Source: T1Sed10-7 sp047921175 (GTDB taxonomy: Bacteria > Actinomycetota > Nitriliruptoria > Nitriliruptorales > Nitriliruptoraceae). From it: a DNA stretch of 34,598 nucleotides. The stretch's first letter is position 1. Each line of letters begins with the position of its first letter. A program made the position numbers and the translations under genes. Positions 21,989 to 30,523 of the stretch are shown one piece after another. Location of the stretch: positions 1 through 34,598 of the forward strand of contig JBLRWQ010000031.1 of the NCBI GenBank assembly GCA_047921175.1, in the 5' to 3' direction. The notes beneath the pieces are model-generated. The model was not told the origin of the DNA and searched no databases. It saw only the letters and a program-made list of their open reading frames with translations.

Positions 21989-23851
21989 TCAGGCCGGGCG
22001 CGCCTCCCGCAGCGCCGCGGTGACCCGCGCCGCCAGGTCGTGCCGGCGCAGCTCCTCCAGGGCGACCGGCAACGGTAGGCACCAGTTGTCGGGCCGCTGG
22101 GTCGCGTCCGTGCCGGGGACGTTGATGCGGTGCGTGGCACCGATCGCGTCCTCCAGCTGGGCGACGACCACGTCGCAGCCCGCGCCCGCCAGGAGCCGAG
22201 CGGCGGCCACGCAGGCGTCGGCCAGCGGCGCGTCCTCGGCGACCCCCGCACGTCGGGCCAGGTCAGCCCGCATGCGCTCGATGCGGTCGAGATCAGCGGT
22301 CACACCCGCATCCTGCAACACCTCCAGGTCGGCGCGGGTCCACAGCCCACCGACCGACGGCAGGTCGTGCGTGGAGATCGAGCCGAGCCCGCGATGGTCC
22401 CAGTCGGCGGGCTCCTGGTCCTCGAACCACAGCACCCGGTAGCGCAGCATCCCGCGCCCGACCAGGTCCTCGCGCACCCCGTCCATCACCGTGCCCAGAT
22501 CCTCGCCGACGACGTAGGCCCCCGCACGGTGGGCCTCCAGGGCGAGGATGTCCAGCAGCGCGGCGCGGTCCTGGTCGACGTAGGTCCCGGCCCGCGGCCC
22601 CGCCGGCGGGATCCAGAACAGCCGGTAGAGCCCGAGCACGTGGTCGATGCGCAGCGCCGCGGCGTGGCGGAAGGCGGCCCGGAGCGTCTCGATGAAGGGC
22701 CGGTAGGCCGCCTGGCGGAGCTTCCAGGGCACGAAGGCCGGCAGCAACCAGTCCTGCCCGTCCGGACCCAGCTCGTCCGGCGGGGCGCCGACGGTGGTGT
22801 CCCGGGCGAGCACCGCCTGCCACTCCCACGCGTCCGCGCCCTCCGGGTCGAACCCGATCGGCAGGTCCCGCATGAGCGGAGCGGCGGCGCCCGCAGCCCG
22901 CAGCTGCTCGTCGAGGTGCCACTGCAGCCAGGTATGGAAGGTCAGCCGGTCGGCCTCGTCGGCAACGACCGCCGCGACCGCCGGCGCATCCGGGTCCTGC
23001 AGCTCGCGCGGCCAGCGACGGAACCCGGCGCCGTAGCGCTCGCTCAAGGTCTCGAAGGTGGCGAAGCGGACCAGCGCGTCGCCCTGCTCGGCCTGGTAGG
23101 CCGCGAAGCGCGGGTCGGGCTCACGGCGTCCCTGGAGCTCCCAGAGCCGTTCCATCGCCGCCCGCTTGGCCGCCACGACCCGGGCCCGGTCGATGCGCTC
23201 CCCGTCGCCGCGCGCGTGGGTCGCCAGCTCCTCGAGGGTGTCGGGCCCGAGCTGCTCGATCCCCGGCACGGCATGGATGGCGAGGTACAGCGGGTCCCGG
23301 AAGCGCCGGGAGGAGGGGAAGTAGGGGCTCTGCTCGCGGTCCGCCTCGTGGACGACCGCGTCCATCGGGCTGACCAGCAGGGTGCGGGCCCCCTCGGACC
23401 CCGCCCAGGCGGCAAGGCGGCGCAGGTCGTCGAGGTCACCGACACCCCAGGAGTGGCGTGAGTGGACCGCGTACAGCTGGACCGCGAACCCCCAGATCCG
23501 CGCCGGGTGGGACGGGGCGATCCCCGGGCTCGAGATGATCGTCGTGACCCGACCGTCGTCGCGATGGAGCCGGTGGTAGCCGAGCGGCAGCTCGGCCGGG
23601 AGCGGCCCGTCGATCCGCAGCCGCGCCCCATCCTCGAGCTCGAGCTCACCCGGCGGGACCCAGGCACCCCGCTGTGGACCGGTGACCACGACCGCGTCGG
23701 TGCCGTCCGGGACGCTCTCGCCGGCACGGACGTCCATCGCGGTCAGCAGCTGCTGCGCGGCCTCCTCGCTCAGGTCGTAGCGGGTCCCGAAGGCATCGTG
23801 GTAGGTGCTCCAGATGCCGAGCGTCGCGAGCTGTGCGTGGTCCATCCTCAC
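21989..23851 (-). CDS. malQ: 4-alpha-glucanotransferase (GH77)
   Basis: This 620-residue amylomaltase transfers maltooligosyl units between alpha-1,4-glucans. Conserved segments are WGFAVQLYAVHSRHSWGVGD and SPYFPSSRRFRDPLYLAI. The nucleophile region is LRIDHVLGLYRLFWIPPAG (Asp), the acid/base region GEDLGTVMDGVREDL (Glu), and STHDLPSVGGLW (His-Asp) completes the site. The GTG start at 23851 overlaps the treY stop by four bases (GTGA); an internal ATG at 23845 is an alternative. It is the last gene of the minus-strand glucan/trehalose operon. It recycles the short maltooligosaccharides left by GlgX and GlgP. Confidence 0.95.
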   Translation of the reverse strand: MRMDHAQLATLGIWSTYHDAFGTRYDLSEEAAQQLLTAMDVRAGESVPDGTDAVVVTGPQRGAWVPPGELELEDGARLRIDGPLPAELPLGYHRLHRDDGRVTTIISSPGIAPSHPARIWGFAVQLYAVHSRHSWGVGDLDDLRRLAAWAGSEGARTLLVSPMDAVVHEADREQSPYFPSSRRFRDPLYLAIHAVPGIEQLGPDTLEELATHARGDGERIDRARVVAAKRAAMERLWELQGRREPDPRFAAYQAEQGDALVRFATFETLSERYGAGFRRWPRELQDPDAPAVAAVVADEADRLTFHTWLQWHLDEQLRAAGAAAPLMRDLPIGFDPEGADAWEWQAVLARDTTVGAPPDELGPDGQDWLLPAFVPWKLRQAAYRPFIETLRAAFRHAAALRIDHVLGLYRLFWIPPAGPRAGTYVDQDRAALLDILALEAHRAGAYVVGEDLGTVMDGVREDLVGRGMLRYRVLWFEDQEPADWDHRGLGSISTHDLPSVGGLWTRADLEVLQDAGVTADLDRIERMRADLARRAGVAEDAPLADACVAAARLLAGAGCDVVVAQLEDAIGATHRINVPGTDATQRPDNWCLPLPVALEELRRHDLAARVTAALREARPA

Positions 23852-26415
23852 TCCTTCACGTACAGCGCGACCGGGAACCCCGCCAGCAGCTCGGTCACGG
23901 TGCGCTCACCGCCGTCGACGCGGCGCCCGGCGAGGACATCCCGGTAGTGGCCGTCCGGCAGGTGCAGGGTCGTGTCGCCGAGGTCGAGCGCACCGGGCGG
24001 TCCGGCCAGCTGTGCCACGCGGCAGGGTGCCACCGCGACCGCACCCTCCCCCCGCACCGCGGCCCAGACGTGCCGGGCGTCACGACCCCGCGCCCACAGG
24101 GGGGTGAAGGATGCGCCGGGGGCGAGCAGGTCGGGCCGATCACGGCGAAGCCGCAGCGTCTGGCGGACGACCCACAGCTTCGCACGGCCGTCGTCGAGGT
24201 CGGCCAGGAGCTCGGCTGCAAGCTCCGGTCCCGGCGTGCGACCCGCGAGCACGGCTGCCAGGGCCGCCAGCCGGTCGTGGTCCACCGGACGACGGTTGTC
24301 GGGATCGACCAGCGAGCGGTCCCAGACCTCGGTGCCCTGGTAGGTGTCCGGGACGCCGGGGGCCGTCAGCTTCGTCACCGTCATGGCGAGCGAGGTGACG
24401 TGCCCGGCCGCGGCGATCACCGCGACCGCCGCACGGATGCGCCCGACCAGGACGGGGTCCTCGCACAGCGCCCGGGCGTAGCGCTCCAGCGTCGCCTCGT
24501 AGGCCTCGTTGGGCCGCAGCCAGTCGGTGATCTCCTTGCCCTCACGCACGGCCTTCGTCAGGTACCCGGTCAACCGGTCGCCGTCGATCGGCCACGTGCC
24601 GACCGCGGTCTGCCAGGCGAGGTGCTCGTGGGCGGGCAGCGGCCAGGTGCCCTCGCCGTCGGCGGCCGGCACGCGCAGCTGCGCCGTGGCGGCCTGGAGG
24701 TCGGCGACCGTGGCCACCCACCAGCCGGGCCGCTGGGACAGCACCGCGAGCCGTGCGCGGACGTCCTCGCTCCGCTTGGTGTCGTGGGAGGAGGACAGCC
24801 GCATCGTCGCGGGCCGGTGGGCCGCCACCTCGACGTCCAGCCCGTGCAGCGCGGCGACCGAGGTCCCGACCTCGCCCGGATGCGAGCCGACCTCGTTGAC
24901 GGCGGTGAACCGGGTGTCGCGGTACAGGACCGTGTCCTCGACGCCCTTGGCGATGGCGGGCCCGGTCAGCTGCTGGAAGGCGGTGACGAACGTGGCCGTC
25001 GCCTCGTCCGCGGCGCCGGACAGCAGCACCTCGCCGAGCCGCGCGACGGTGTCGGCCAGGTCCGGCAGCCGCGCCGTCGCGTGCGCCGTGGCGCGCGCCA
25101 CCAGGGCCGCATCGCGCGGGTCGACGGGCGCGCGACCCGGCCGCAGGTAGGTCCGGTAGACCGGCCAGACCACGAGCAGCTCGGTCAGGGCACGGGCGAG
25201 CTCGTCCGCGTCGACGTCCGGCAGGACCTCGGCGGCGAAGGCCGCGATCCGGGTGCGCTCCGCACCGAAGAGGACCTCCAGCGCGGTGCGCTTGGCGTCG
25301 TCCACCAGCCGACCGCGGTGCAGCTCGGTCCCGGTCAGGCGCGTCTGGAGGTCGTCCAGGATCTCCCCGGCAGCGGGATCGAGGTGGATGCCCAACGTCG
25401 GGGCGGCCAGCTCGTAGCCGACGGTGCCGGCCACCGGCCACTCGGGTCGGAACCGCTCGCCGTGCTCGAGGATCTTCTCGATCACCACGTACGGTTCGGG
25501 CCCGACCGCGGCCCGGAGGTCCTCGAGGTAGCCGACCGGATCCGCGAGACCGTCCGGGTGGTCGATCCTCAGGCCGTCGATCGTCCCGTCCGCGACCAAC
25601 GGCAGGATGGCCGCGTGCACGTCGGCGAAGACCGCCGGGTCCTCGACCCGCACGGCCCCGAGGGTGTCGATGTCGAAGAAGCGCCGGTGGTCGAGCTCCT
25701 GGTTGGCCCGACGCCAGAACCCGAGCTGGTGATGCTGGTGGTCGAGCAGGGCCGCGAGCACGCCCCGGTCCCCACGGCATCGCCCGATGCTGCCCGTCAC
25801 GTCGGTGGGGTCGAGTCCGACGGCCTCCAGGCTGCCGGCGGCGACCGGCCAGGCGTGGTCGTGGTAGGCGATGCGCCAGGCGGGGACGCGACCGTCGTCG
25901 ACGTGCGCGAGCTGCAGGGCGTCGTCGGCGAGCGCCTCCTCGAGCCGCTCCCCGAGCTCGGGGACCAGCAGGGTCGGTTGCCCGTGCGTTCCCTGCTGCC
26001 AGTGGACGTCCAGGTGCCGGCCGTAGCGGCCGTCGGGACCGTGGGCCAGGGTGTCCCACCACCACGGGTTGCCGGGACTGACCAGGCCGACGTGGTTGGG
26101 GACGATGTCGACCAGCAGCCCGAGGCCGCACTCGTGGGCGGTCGCAGCCAGGGCGCGCAGGCCCGCCTCGCCGCCGAGGCTGCTGCGGATGCGGCCCGGG
26201 TCGATGACGTCGTAGCCGTGCATCGAGCCGGGGACGGCCTCCAGCACCGGGGAGAGGTACAGGTGGCTGATCCCGAGGTCGAGCAGGCGGGGCACCAGCC
26301 GTTCGGCGTCGGCGAAGGTGAAGCCGTCGTGCAGCTGGACCCGGTAGGTGGCGCGGACCGGCCGGTCCTTCGGCCCCGTCCCGGGAACCCGGGCCGGCCC
26401 GGCGACGGTGGTCAT
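23848..26415 (-). CDS. treY: malto-oligosyltrehalose synthase (GH13_26)
   Basis: This 855-residue enzyme flips the reducing-end alpha-1,4 bond of a maltooligosaccharide to alpha,alpha-1,1 and makes malto-oligosyltrehalose. The TreY signature is plain: ATYRVQLHDGFTFADAERLV, LYLSPVLEAVPGSMHGYDV, DIVPNHVGL, the nucleophile segment DGLRIDHPDGLADPVGYLEDL, VVIEKILEHGE with the acid/base Glu, and SSHDTKRSEDVRARL. The long insertion between the catalytic parts and the C-terminal beta domain are present at normal length. The ATG at 26415 overlaps the glgX stop by four bases (ATGA), so it is probably translationally coupled. It works with TreZ, encoded two genes upstream. Confidence 0.96.
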   Translation of the reverse strand: MTTVAGPARVPGTGPKDRPVRATYRVQLHDGFTFADAERLVPRLLDLGISHLYLSPVLEAVPGSMHGYDVIDPGRIRSSLGGEAGLRALAATAHECGLGLLVDIVPNHVGLVSPGNPWWWDTLAHGPDGRYGRHLDVHWQQGTHGQPTLLVPELGERLEEALADDALQLAHVDDGRVPAWRIAYHDHAWPVAAGSLEAVGLDPTDVTGSIGRCRGDRGVLAALLDHQHHQLGFWRRANQELDHRRFFDIDTLGAVRVEDPAVFADVHAAILPLVADGTIDGLRIDHPDGLADPVGYLEDLRAAVGPEPYVVIEKILEHGERFRPEWPVAGTVGYELAAPTLGIHLDPAAGEILDDLQTRLTGTELHRGRLVDDAKRTALEVLFGAERTRIAAFAAEVLPDVDADELARALTELLVVWPVYRTYLRPGRAPVDPRDAALVARATAHATARLPDLADTVARLGEVLLSGAADEATATFVTAFQQLTGPAIAKGVEDTVLYRDTRFTAVNEVGSHPGEVGTSVAALHGLDVEVAAHRPATMRLSSSHDTKRSEDVRARLAVLSQRPGWWVATVADLQAATAQLRVPAADGEGTWPLPAHEHLAWQTAVGTWPIDGDRLTGYLTKAVREGKEITDWLRPNEAYEATLERYARALCEDPVLVGRIRAAVAVIAAAGHVTSLAMTVTKLTAPGVPDTYQGTEVWDRSLVDPDNRRPVDHDRLAALAAVLAGRTPGPELAAELLADLDDGRAKLWVVRQTLRLRRDRPDLLAPGASFTPLWARGRDARHVWAAVRGEGAVAVAPCRVAQLAGPPGALDLGDTTLHLPDGHYRDVLAGRRVDGGERTVTELLAGFPVALYVKE

Positions 26416-28538
26416 GCCCGGACCTTCCGGAGCTCGCGCAGCAGCACCATCCCGCGGGCCGGCACGATGCGCTCCTGCCCGAGCGCGAGCTCCTCGCGGA
26501 CGTCCTCCGGCTCGCGCAGTCGCGGCTCGTCGGTGTCCAGGACGACCACGAAGGTGGCCTTCGGCCCCTCGGCCGGGATCGTGAACGCCAGCTCCTCGTA
26601 GTGGGCGTTGATGAGCAGCAGGAACGAGTCGTCCTCGACCATGTGGCCGCGCTCGTCCTTGGACGCGAGCCCGGCCCCGTTGAGGAAGATCTGGAGCGAC
26701 TTGGCGAACCCGGTCTCCCAGTGCTCGTCCGACATCAGCTCCCCGTCGGGGGTGAGCCAGGCGATGTCACTGAACCGCTCGCCACGCACGGTCCGGCCCT
26801 CGAAGAACCGCTTGCGCCGGAAGACCGGGTGGGCGTTGCGCAGGCGGATGAGCGCCTGCGACCAGGCCAGCAGGTCACGGTCGACCGTCTCCCAGTCGAA
26901 CCAGGAGATCCGGTTGTCCTGGGCGTAGCCGTTGTTGTTCCCGCCCTGGGTCCGACCGAGCTCGTCGCCGCCGAGCACCATCGGTACCCCCTGGCTGAGC
27001 AGCAGGGTGGTGAGCAGGTTGCGCTGCTGGCGGGCGCGCAGGCGCAGCACCTCGGGGTCGGTGGTCTCGCCCTCCTCGCCACAGTTCCAGGACCGGTTGT
27101 CGTCGGTGCCGTCCCGGTTGTCCTCACCGTTGGCGTGGTTGTGCTTGTCGTTGTAGGACACCAGGTCGTGGAGGGTGAACCCGTCGTGGGCGGTGACGAA
27201 GTTGATCGAGGCGCTCGGGCGGCGCCGGTCGGACTGGTACAGGTCGCTGGAGCCGGTGAACCGGGCGGCGAACTCCGGGACGGTCTCGTCCACGCCGCGC
27301 CAGAAGTCCCGGACGGTGTCGCGGTAGGCACCGTTCCACTCCGACCACAGCGGCGGGAAGTTGCCGACCTGGTACCCGCCCTCGCCGATGTCCCACGGCT
27401 CGGCGATCAGCTTGGTCTGGGAGATGACCGGGTCCTGCTGGATGACCTCGAAGAAGGTCGACAGCCGATCGACGTCGTGCAGCTCACGGGCCAGGGTGGA
27501 GGCGAGGTCGAAGCGGAACCCGTCCACGTGCATCTCGGTGACCCAGTACCGCAAGCTGTCCATGATCAGCTGCAGCACGTGGGGATGGCGCATGTTCATG
27601 GAGTTGCCGGTGCCGGTGTAGTCCATGTAGTAGCGCGGGTCGTCGTCGACCAGGCGGTAGTAGGCCTGGTTGTCGAAGCCCTTCATGCTCAACGTCGGAC
27701 CGAGGTGGTTGCCCTCCGCGGTGTGGTTGTAGACCACGTCGAGGATGACCTCGATGCCGGCCTCGTGCAGGGTCCGGACCATGCGCTTGAACTCGGGCAC
27801 GACCCGTTCGGCCTCGACCGAGGCGTAGGCGTCATGGGGCGCGAGGAACGCGATGGTGTTGTAGCCCCAGTAGTCGCTCAGGCCCTGGTCGACGAGGTGG
27901 TGCTCGTGCAGGAACCGGTGCACCGGCAGCAGCTCGATCGCGGTCACCCCGAGGTCGACCAGGTGCTGGACGACCGCGGGATGCGCCAGCCCCGAGTAGG
28001 TGCCGCGCTGGTGCTCCGGCACCGCCGGGTGCTGCATCGTCAGGCCCTTGACGTGAGCCTCGTAGATGACCGTCTCGTTCCAGGGGGTACGGGGCGGTCG
28101 GTCGTTGCCCCACTCGAAGTACGGCTGGGTGACGACCCCCTTGGGCACGTGCCGGGCGGAGTTGCGGGTGTTCATCGGCCCATCGGGGTCCCCGAACCGG
28201 TACCCGAACACCGACTCGCCCCAGGTCAGCTCACCGACGACCGTCTTGGCGTACGGGTCGAGGAGGAGCTTGTGGGGGTTGCAGCGCAGCCCCTTGGCCG
28301 GGTCGTAGGGACCGTGGACGCGGTAGCCGTAACGGGTCCCGGGGGCGATGTCGGGTGCGTAGCCATGCCAGACCGACCCCGTGACCTCCGGGAGCGGGAT
28401 GCGCTCCTCCCGCCCGCGGGCGTGGAAGACGCACAGCTCGACCTTCTCCGCCACCTCGGAGAAGACGGAGAAGTTGGTGCCGTACCCGTCGAAGGTCGCC
28501 CCCAACGGGTAGGCGCGGCCTGGCCACAGCTCGGTCAT
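26412..28538 (-). CDS. glgX: glycogen debranching enzyme GlgX (isoamylase-type GH13_11)
   Basis: The ATG at 28538 gives 708 residues, typical for GlgX/TreX. The frame extends further upstream, but that part overlaps treZ and looks non-coding. The N-terminal CBM48 (PLGATFDGYGTNFSVFSEVAEKVELCVF) precedes the GH13 barrel: ILDVVYNHTAEG, the nucleophile region MHVDGFRFDLAS, the acid/base region LIAEPWDIGEGGYQVGNFP, and INFVTAHDGFTLHDLVSYN. It hydrolyses alpha-1,6 branches of phosphorylase-limited glycogen and frees linear maltooligosaccharides for TreY and MalQ. It overlaps treZ by four bases at its start and treY by four at its end. Confidence 0.96.
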   Translation of the reverse strand: MTELWPGRAYPLGATFDGYGTNFSVFSEVAEKVELCVFHARGREERIPLPEVTGSVWHGYAPDIAPGTRYGYRVHGPYDPAKGLRCNPHKLLLDPYAKTVVGELTWGESVFGYRFGDPDGPMNTRNSARHVPKGVVTQPYFEWGNDRPPRTPWNETVIYEAHVKGLTMQHPAVPEHQRGTYSGLAHPAVVQHLVDLGVTAIELLPVHRFLHEHHLVDQGLSDYWGYNTIAFLAPHDAYASVEAERVVPEFKRMVRTLHEAGIEVILDVVYNHTAEGNHLGPTLSMKGFDNQAYYRLVDDDPRYYMDYTGTGNSMNMRHPHVLQLIMDSLRYWVTEMHVDGFRFDLASTLARELHDVDRLSTFFEVIQQDPVISQTKLIAEPWDIGEGGYQVGNFPPLWSEWNGAYRDTVRDFWRGVDETVPEFAARFTGSSDLYQSDRRRPSASINFVTAHDGFTLHDLVSYNDKHNHANGEDNRDGTDDNRSWNCGEEGETTDPEVLRLRARQQRNLLTTLLLSQGVPMVLGGDELGRTQGGNNNGYAQDNRISWFDWETVDRDLLAWSQALIRLRNAHPVFRRKRFFEGRTVRGERFSDIAWLTPDGELMSDEHWETGFAKSLQIFLNGAGLASKDERGHMVEDDSFLLLINAHYEELAFTIPAEGPKATFVVVLDTDEPRLREPEDVREELALGQERIVPARGMVLLRELRKVRA

Positions 28539-30523
28539 GTCGGGGGCCTCTCCGTGGTTCCGGCGCGCACGAGCACGCGCACGCTGCGGCGGGTCAGCGG
28601 CACCGTGAGCACGGGGCCGTCCTGGTCGTGGGGGCCGGCCGGATCCACGCCGCCGTGGCGCCGGCCGGCGGTCGTGAACCGCTCGGTCCACCCCCCGGGT
28701 GCCTCGGCGACCACGACGTCGAGGTCGCGGTCCTCGGCGTTGACCGCGATGACCACCGCGCCGTGGGGGCCGGCGCGGTGCAGGGCGAGCGCCTGCGCGC
28801 CCGGGACGACCGTCACGGCGACGTCCTCACCGGCCGGATCGGTCAGCACCGGCAGGCTGCGGCGCAGCGCCAGCAGGTCCCGGTAGAGCGTGAACATCGC
28901 CTCGTGGTCACCACCGTCGTGGGCCAGCGACAGGTCCAGGGTGGAGCGGCGGAAGGTGGCCTCGTCCTGGGGATCGGGGGCCTCGCCCTGCCAGGCGAAC
29001 GCGGCGAACTCCTCGCGTCGGCCGGTCCGGACCGCCTCGATCAGCGCCTCGCCCTCGTGTGAGGTGAAGTACTGGAACGGGGCCGGTTCGGCGTACTCCT
29101 CCCCCATGAACAGCATCGGGACGTACGGCGAGGTCAGCAGCAGCGCCGCGGCGACCTCCAGCCCGGCGCTGTCGGTCAGCGCCGTGAGCCGCTCCCCCAG
29201 CATGCGGTTGCCGGTCTGGTCGTGGTTCTGGACGCAGACCACGAAGCGGTCGTACGGCACGTCCCGGGCCGGGCGACCGACGGTGCGGCCGCGGTGCTCG
29301 GAGTAGCGGCCGGCGAACACGTAGCGGTCCCGCAGCATCCGGGCGAGGTCGCCGAGCCCGGTGTGGTCCACGTAGTACCCGTCGCGTTCCCCGGTCAGCG
29401 CCACGTGGACGGCGTGGTGGAGGTCGTCGGCCCACTGGGCGTCGAGCCCGTAGCCACCGGCCTCGACGTCCCGCACGAGCCGGGGGTCGCACAGGTCCGA
29501 CTCGGCGATGACGTGGACCGGCTTACCGAGCCGCGCGCCCTCTGCCTTGACCGCGGTGGTGAAGGCCTCCAGCAGGTGCACCGCCGAGGTGTCGACGATG
29601 CCGTGCACCGCGTCGAGGCGGAAGCCGTCGAGGTGGAGCTCACGCACGCACGCGATGCCGTGCTCCACGACGAAGCGTCGCACGCCGTCCGCGTGCTCGC
29701 CGTCGGTGTTCAGCCCCGGCCCCCAGGGGGTCCCCCGGGCCTCGGTCAGGTACGGCCCGAAGTCGTCGAGGTGGTTGCCCTCCGGGCCGACGTGGTTGTA
29801 GACCACGTCCAACCAGACCGCGAGGCCCCGGGCGTGGGCGGCGTCGACCAGACGGCGCAGCCCCCCGGGCCCGCCGTAGGTGTCCTGGACCGCGAAGGGC
29901 AGCACCCCGTCGTAGCCCCAGTTGCGGCCGCCGGAGAACTGCCAGGTCGGCAGCAGCTCGATCGTGGTCACCCCGAGCTCCACGAGGTGGTCGAGGTGGT
30001 CGGTCACCGCGTCGAAGGTGCCCGCCGGCGTGAAGGTGCCGACGTGGAGCTCGTAGACGGCCTGCTCGTGCAGCGGCGGCGCCCGGAAGCCCGCGTCGGT
30101 CCAGGCGAAGCTGGCCCAGTCGTCGATCGCGGACGGCCCCAGCGGCCCGGCGGGCTGCCACCTCGACGCCGGGTCGGCACGGTCCACGACCTGGCCGTCG
30201 CGGTGCAGACGGAACCGGTAGCGGGTCCCGGGCGCGACCTCGGTCACGGTCCCCGTCCACCAGCCACGGCCCGCAGCCGCGAGCGGGGAGACACGCGGTC
30301 CCGTGTCGGGATCGAGGACCACCTCGACGTGGTCGGCGCGCGGCGCCCACACGACCACGGCGGCCCGACCGTCCCCGAGCCAGGTGACCCCGGGACCCGG
30401 CAGGGTGCCAGGCGCGGTGTCGGCCGGGCTGGTGTCCGGGGCGGCCCAGGCGGGTCGGGGCACGGCGGTGTCCGCCGCGGGAGGGGCCGACATCCTCGAG
30501 CGGGGGGGAGCGGGATCGATCAC
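28535..30523 (-). CDS. treZ: malto-oligosyltrehalose trehalohydrolase
   Basis: I chose the GTG at 30523 because it overlaps the stop of the upstream GH57 gene by four bases, as do all other junctions in this operon. That gives 662 residues; an ATG at 30493 would remove ten. The order is a CBM48 (AAVVVWAPRADHVEVVLD), then a GH13_10 barrel with NWGYDGVLPFAVQDTYGGP, DVVYNHVGPEGNHLDDFGPY, nucleophile region LDGFRLDAVHGIVD, acid/base HVIAESDLCDP, and VCVQNHDQTGNR. It cleaves trehalose from the end made by TreY. The first about 40 residues are Pro/Ala-rich and probably disordered. Confidence 0.95.
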   Translation of the reverse strand: MIDPAPPRSRMSAPPAADTAVPRPAWAAPDTSPADTAPGTLPGPGVTWLGDGRAAVVVWAPRADHVEVVLDPDTGPRVSPLAAAGRGWWTGTVTEVAPGTRYRFRLHRDGQVVDRADPASRWQPAGPLGPSAIDDWASFAWTDAGFRAPPLHEQAVYELHVGTFTPAGTFDAVTDHLDHLVELGVTTIELLPTWQFSGGRNWGYDGVLPFAVQDTYGGPGGLRRLVDAAHARGLAVWLDVVYNHVGPEGNHLDDFGPYLTEARGTPWGPGLNTDGEHADGVRRFVVEHGIACVRELHLDGFRLDAVHGIVDTSAVHLLEAFTTAVKAEGARLGKPVHVIAESDLCDPRLVRDVEAGGYGLDAQWADDLHHAVHVALTGERDGYYVDHTGLGDLARMLRDRYVFAGRYSEHRGRTVGRPARDVPYDRFVVCVQNHDQTGNRMLGERLTALTDSAGLEVAAALLLTSPYVPMLFMGEEYAEPAPFQYFTSHEGEALIEAVRTGRREEFAAFAWQGEAPDPQDEATFRRSTLDLSLAHDGGDHEAMFTLYRDLLALRRSLPVLTDPAGEDVAVTVVPGAQALALHRAGPHGAVVIAVNAEDRDLDVVVAEAPGGWTERFTTAGRRHGGVDPAGPHDQDGPVLTVPLTRRSVRVLVRAGTTERPPT

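Noticed and set aside
23833..28886. Two very long plus-strand open frames opposite treY and glgX
   Set aside because: Both are over 700 codons, but they lie wholly antisense to well-supported genes and show no recognisable domain. Long antisense frames are expected at this GC content.
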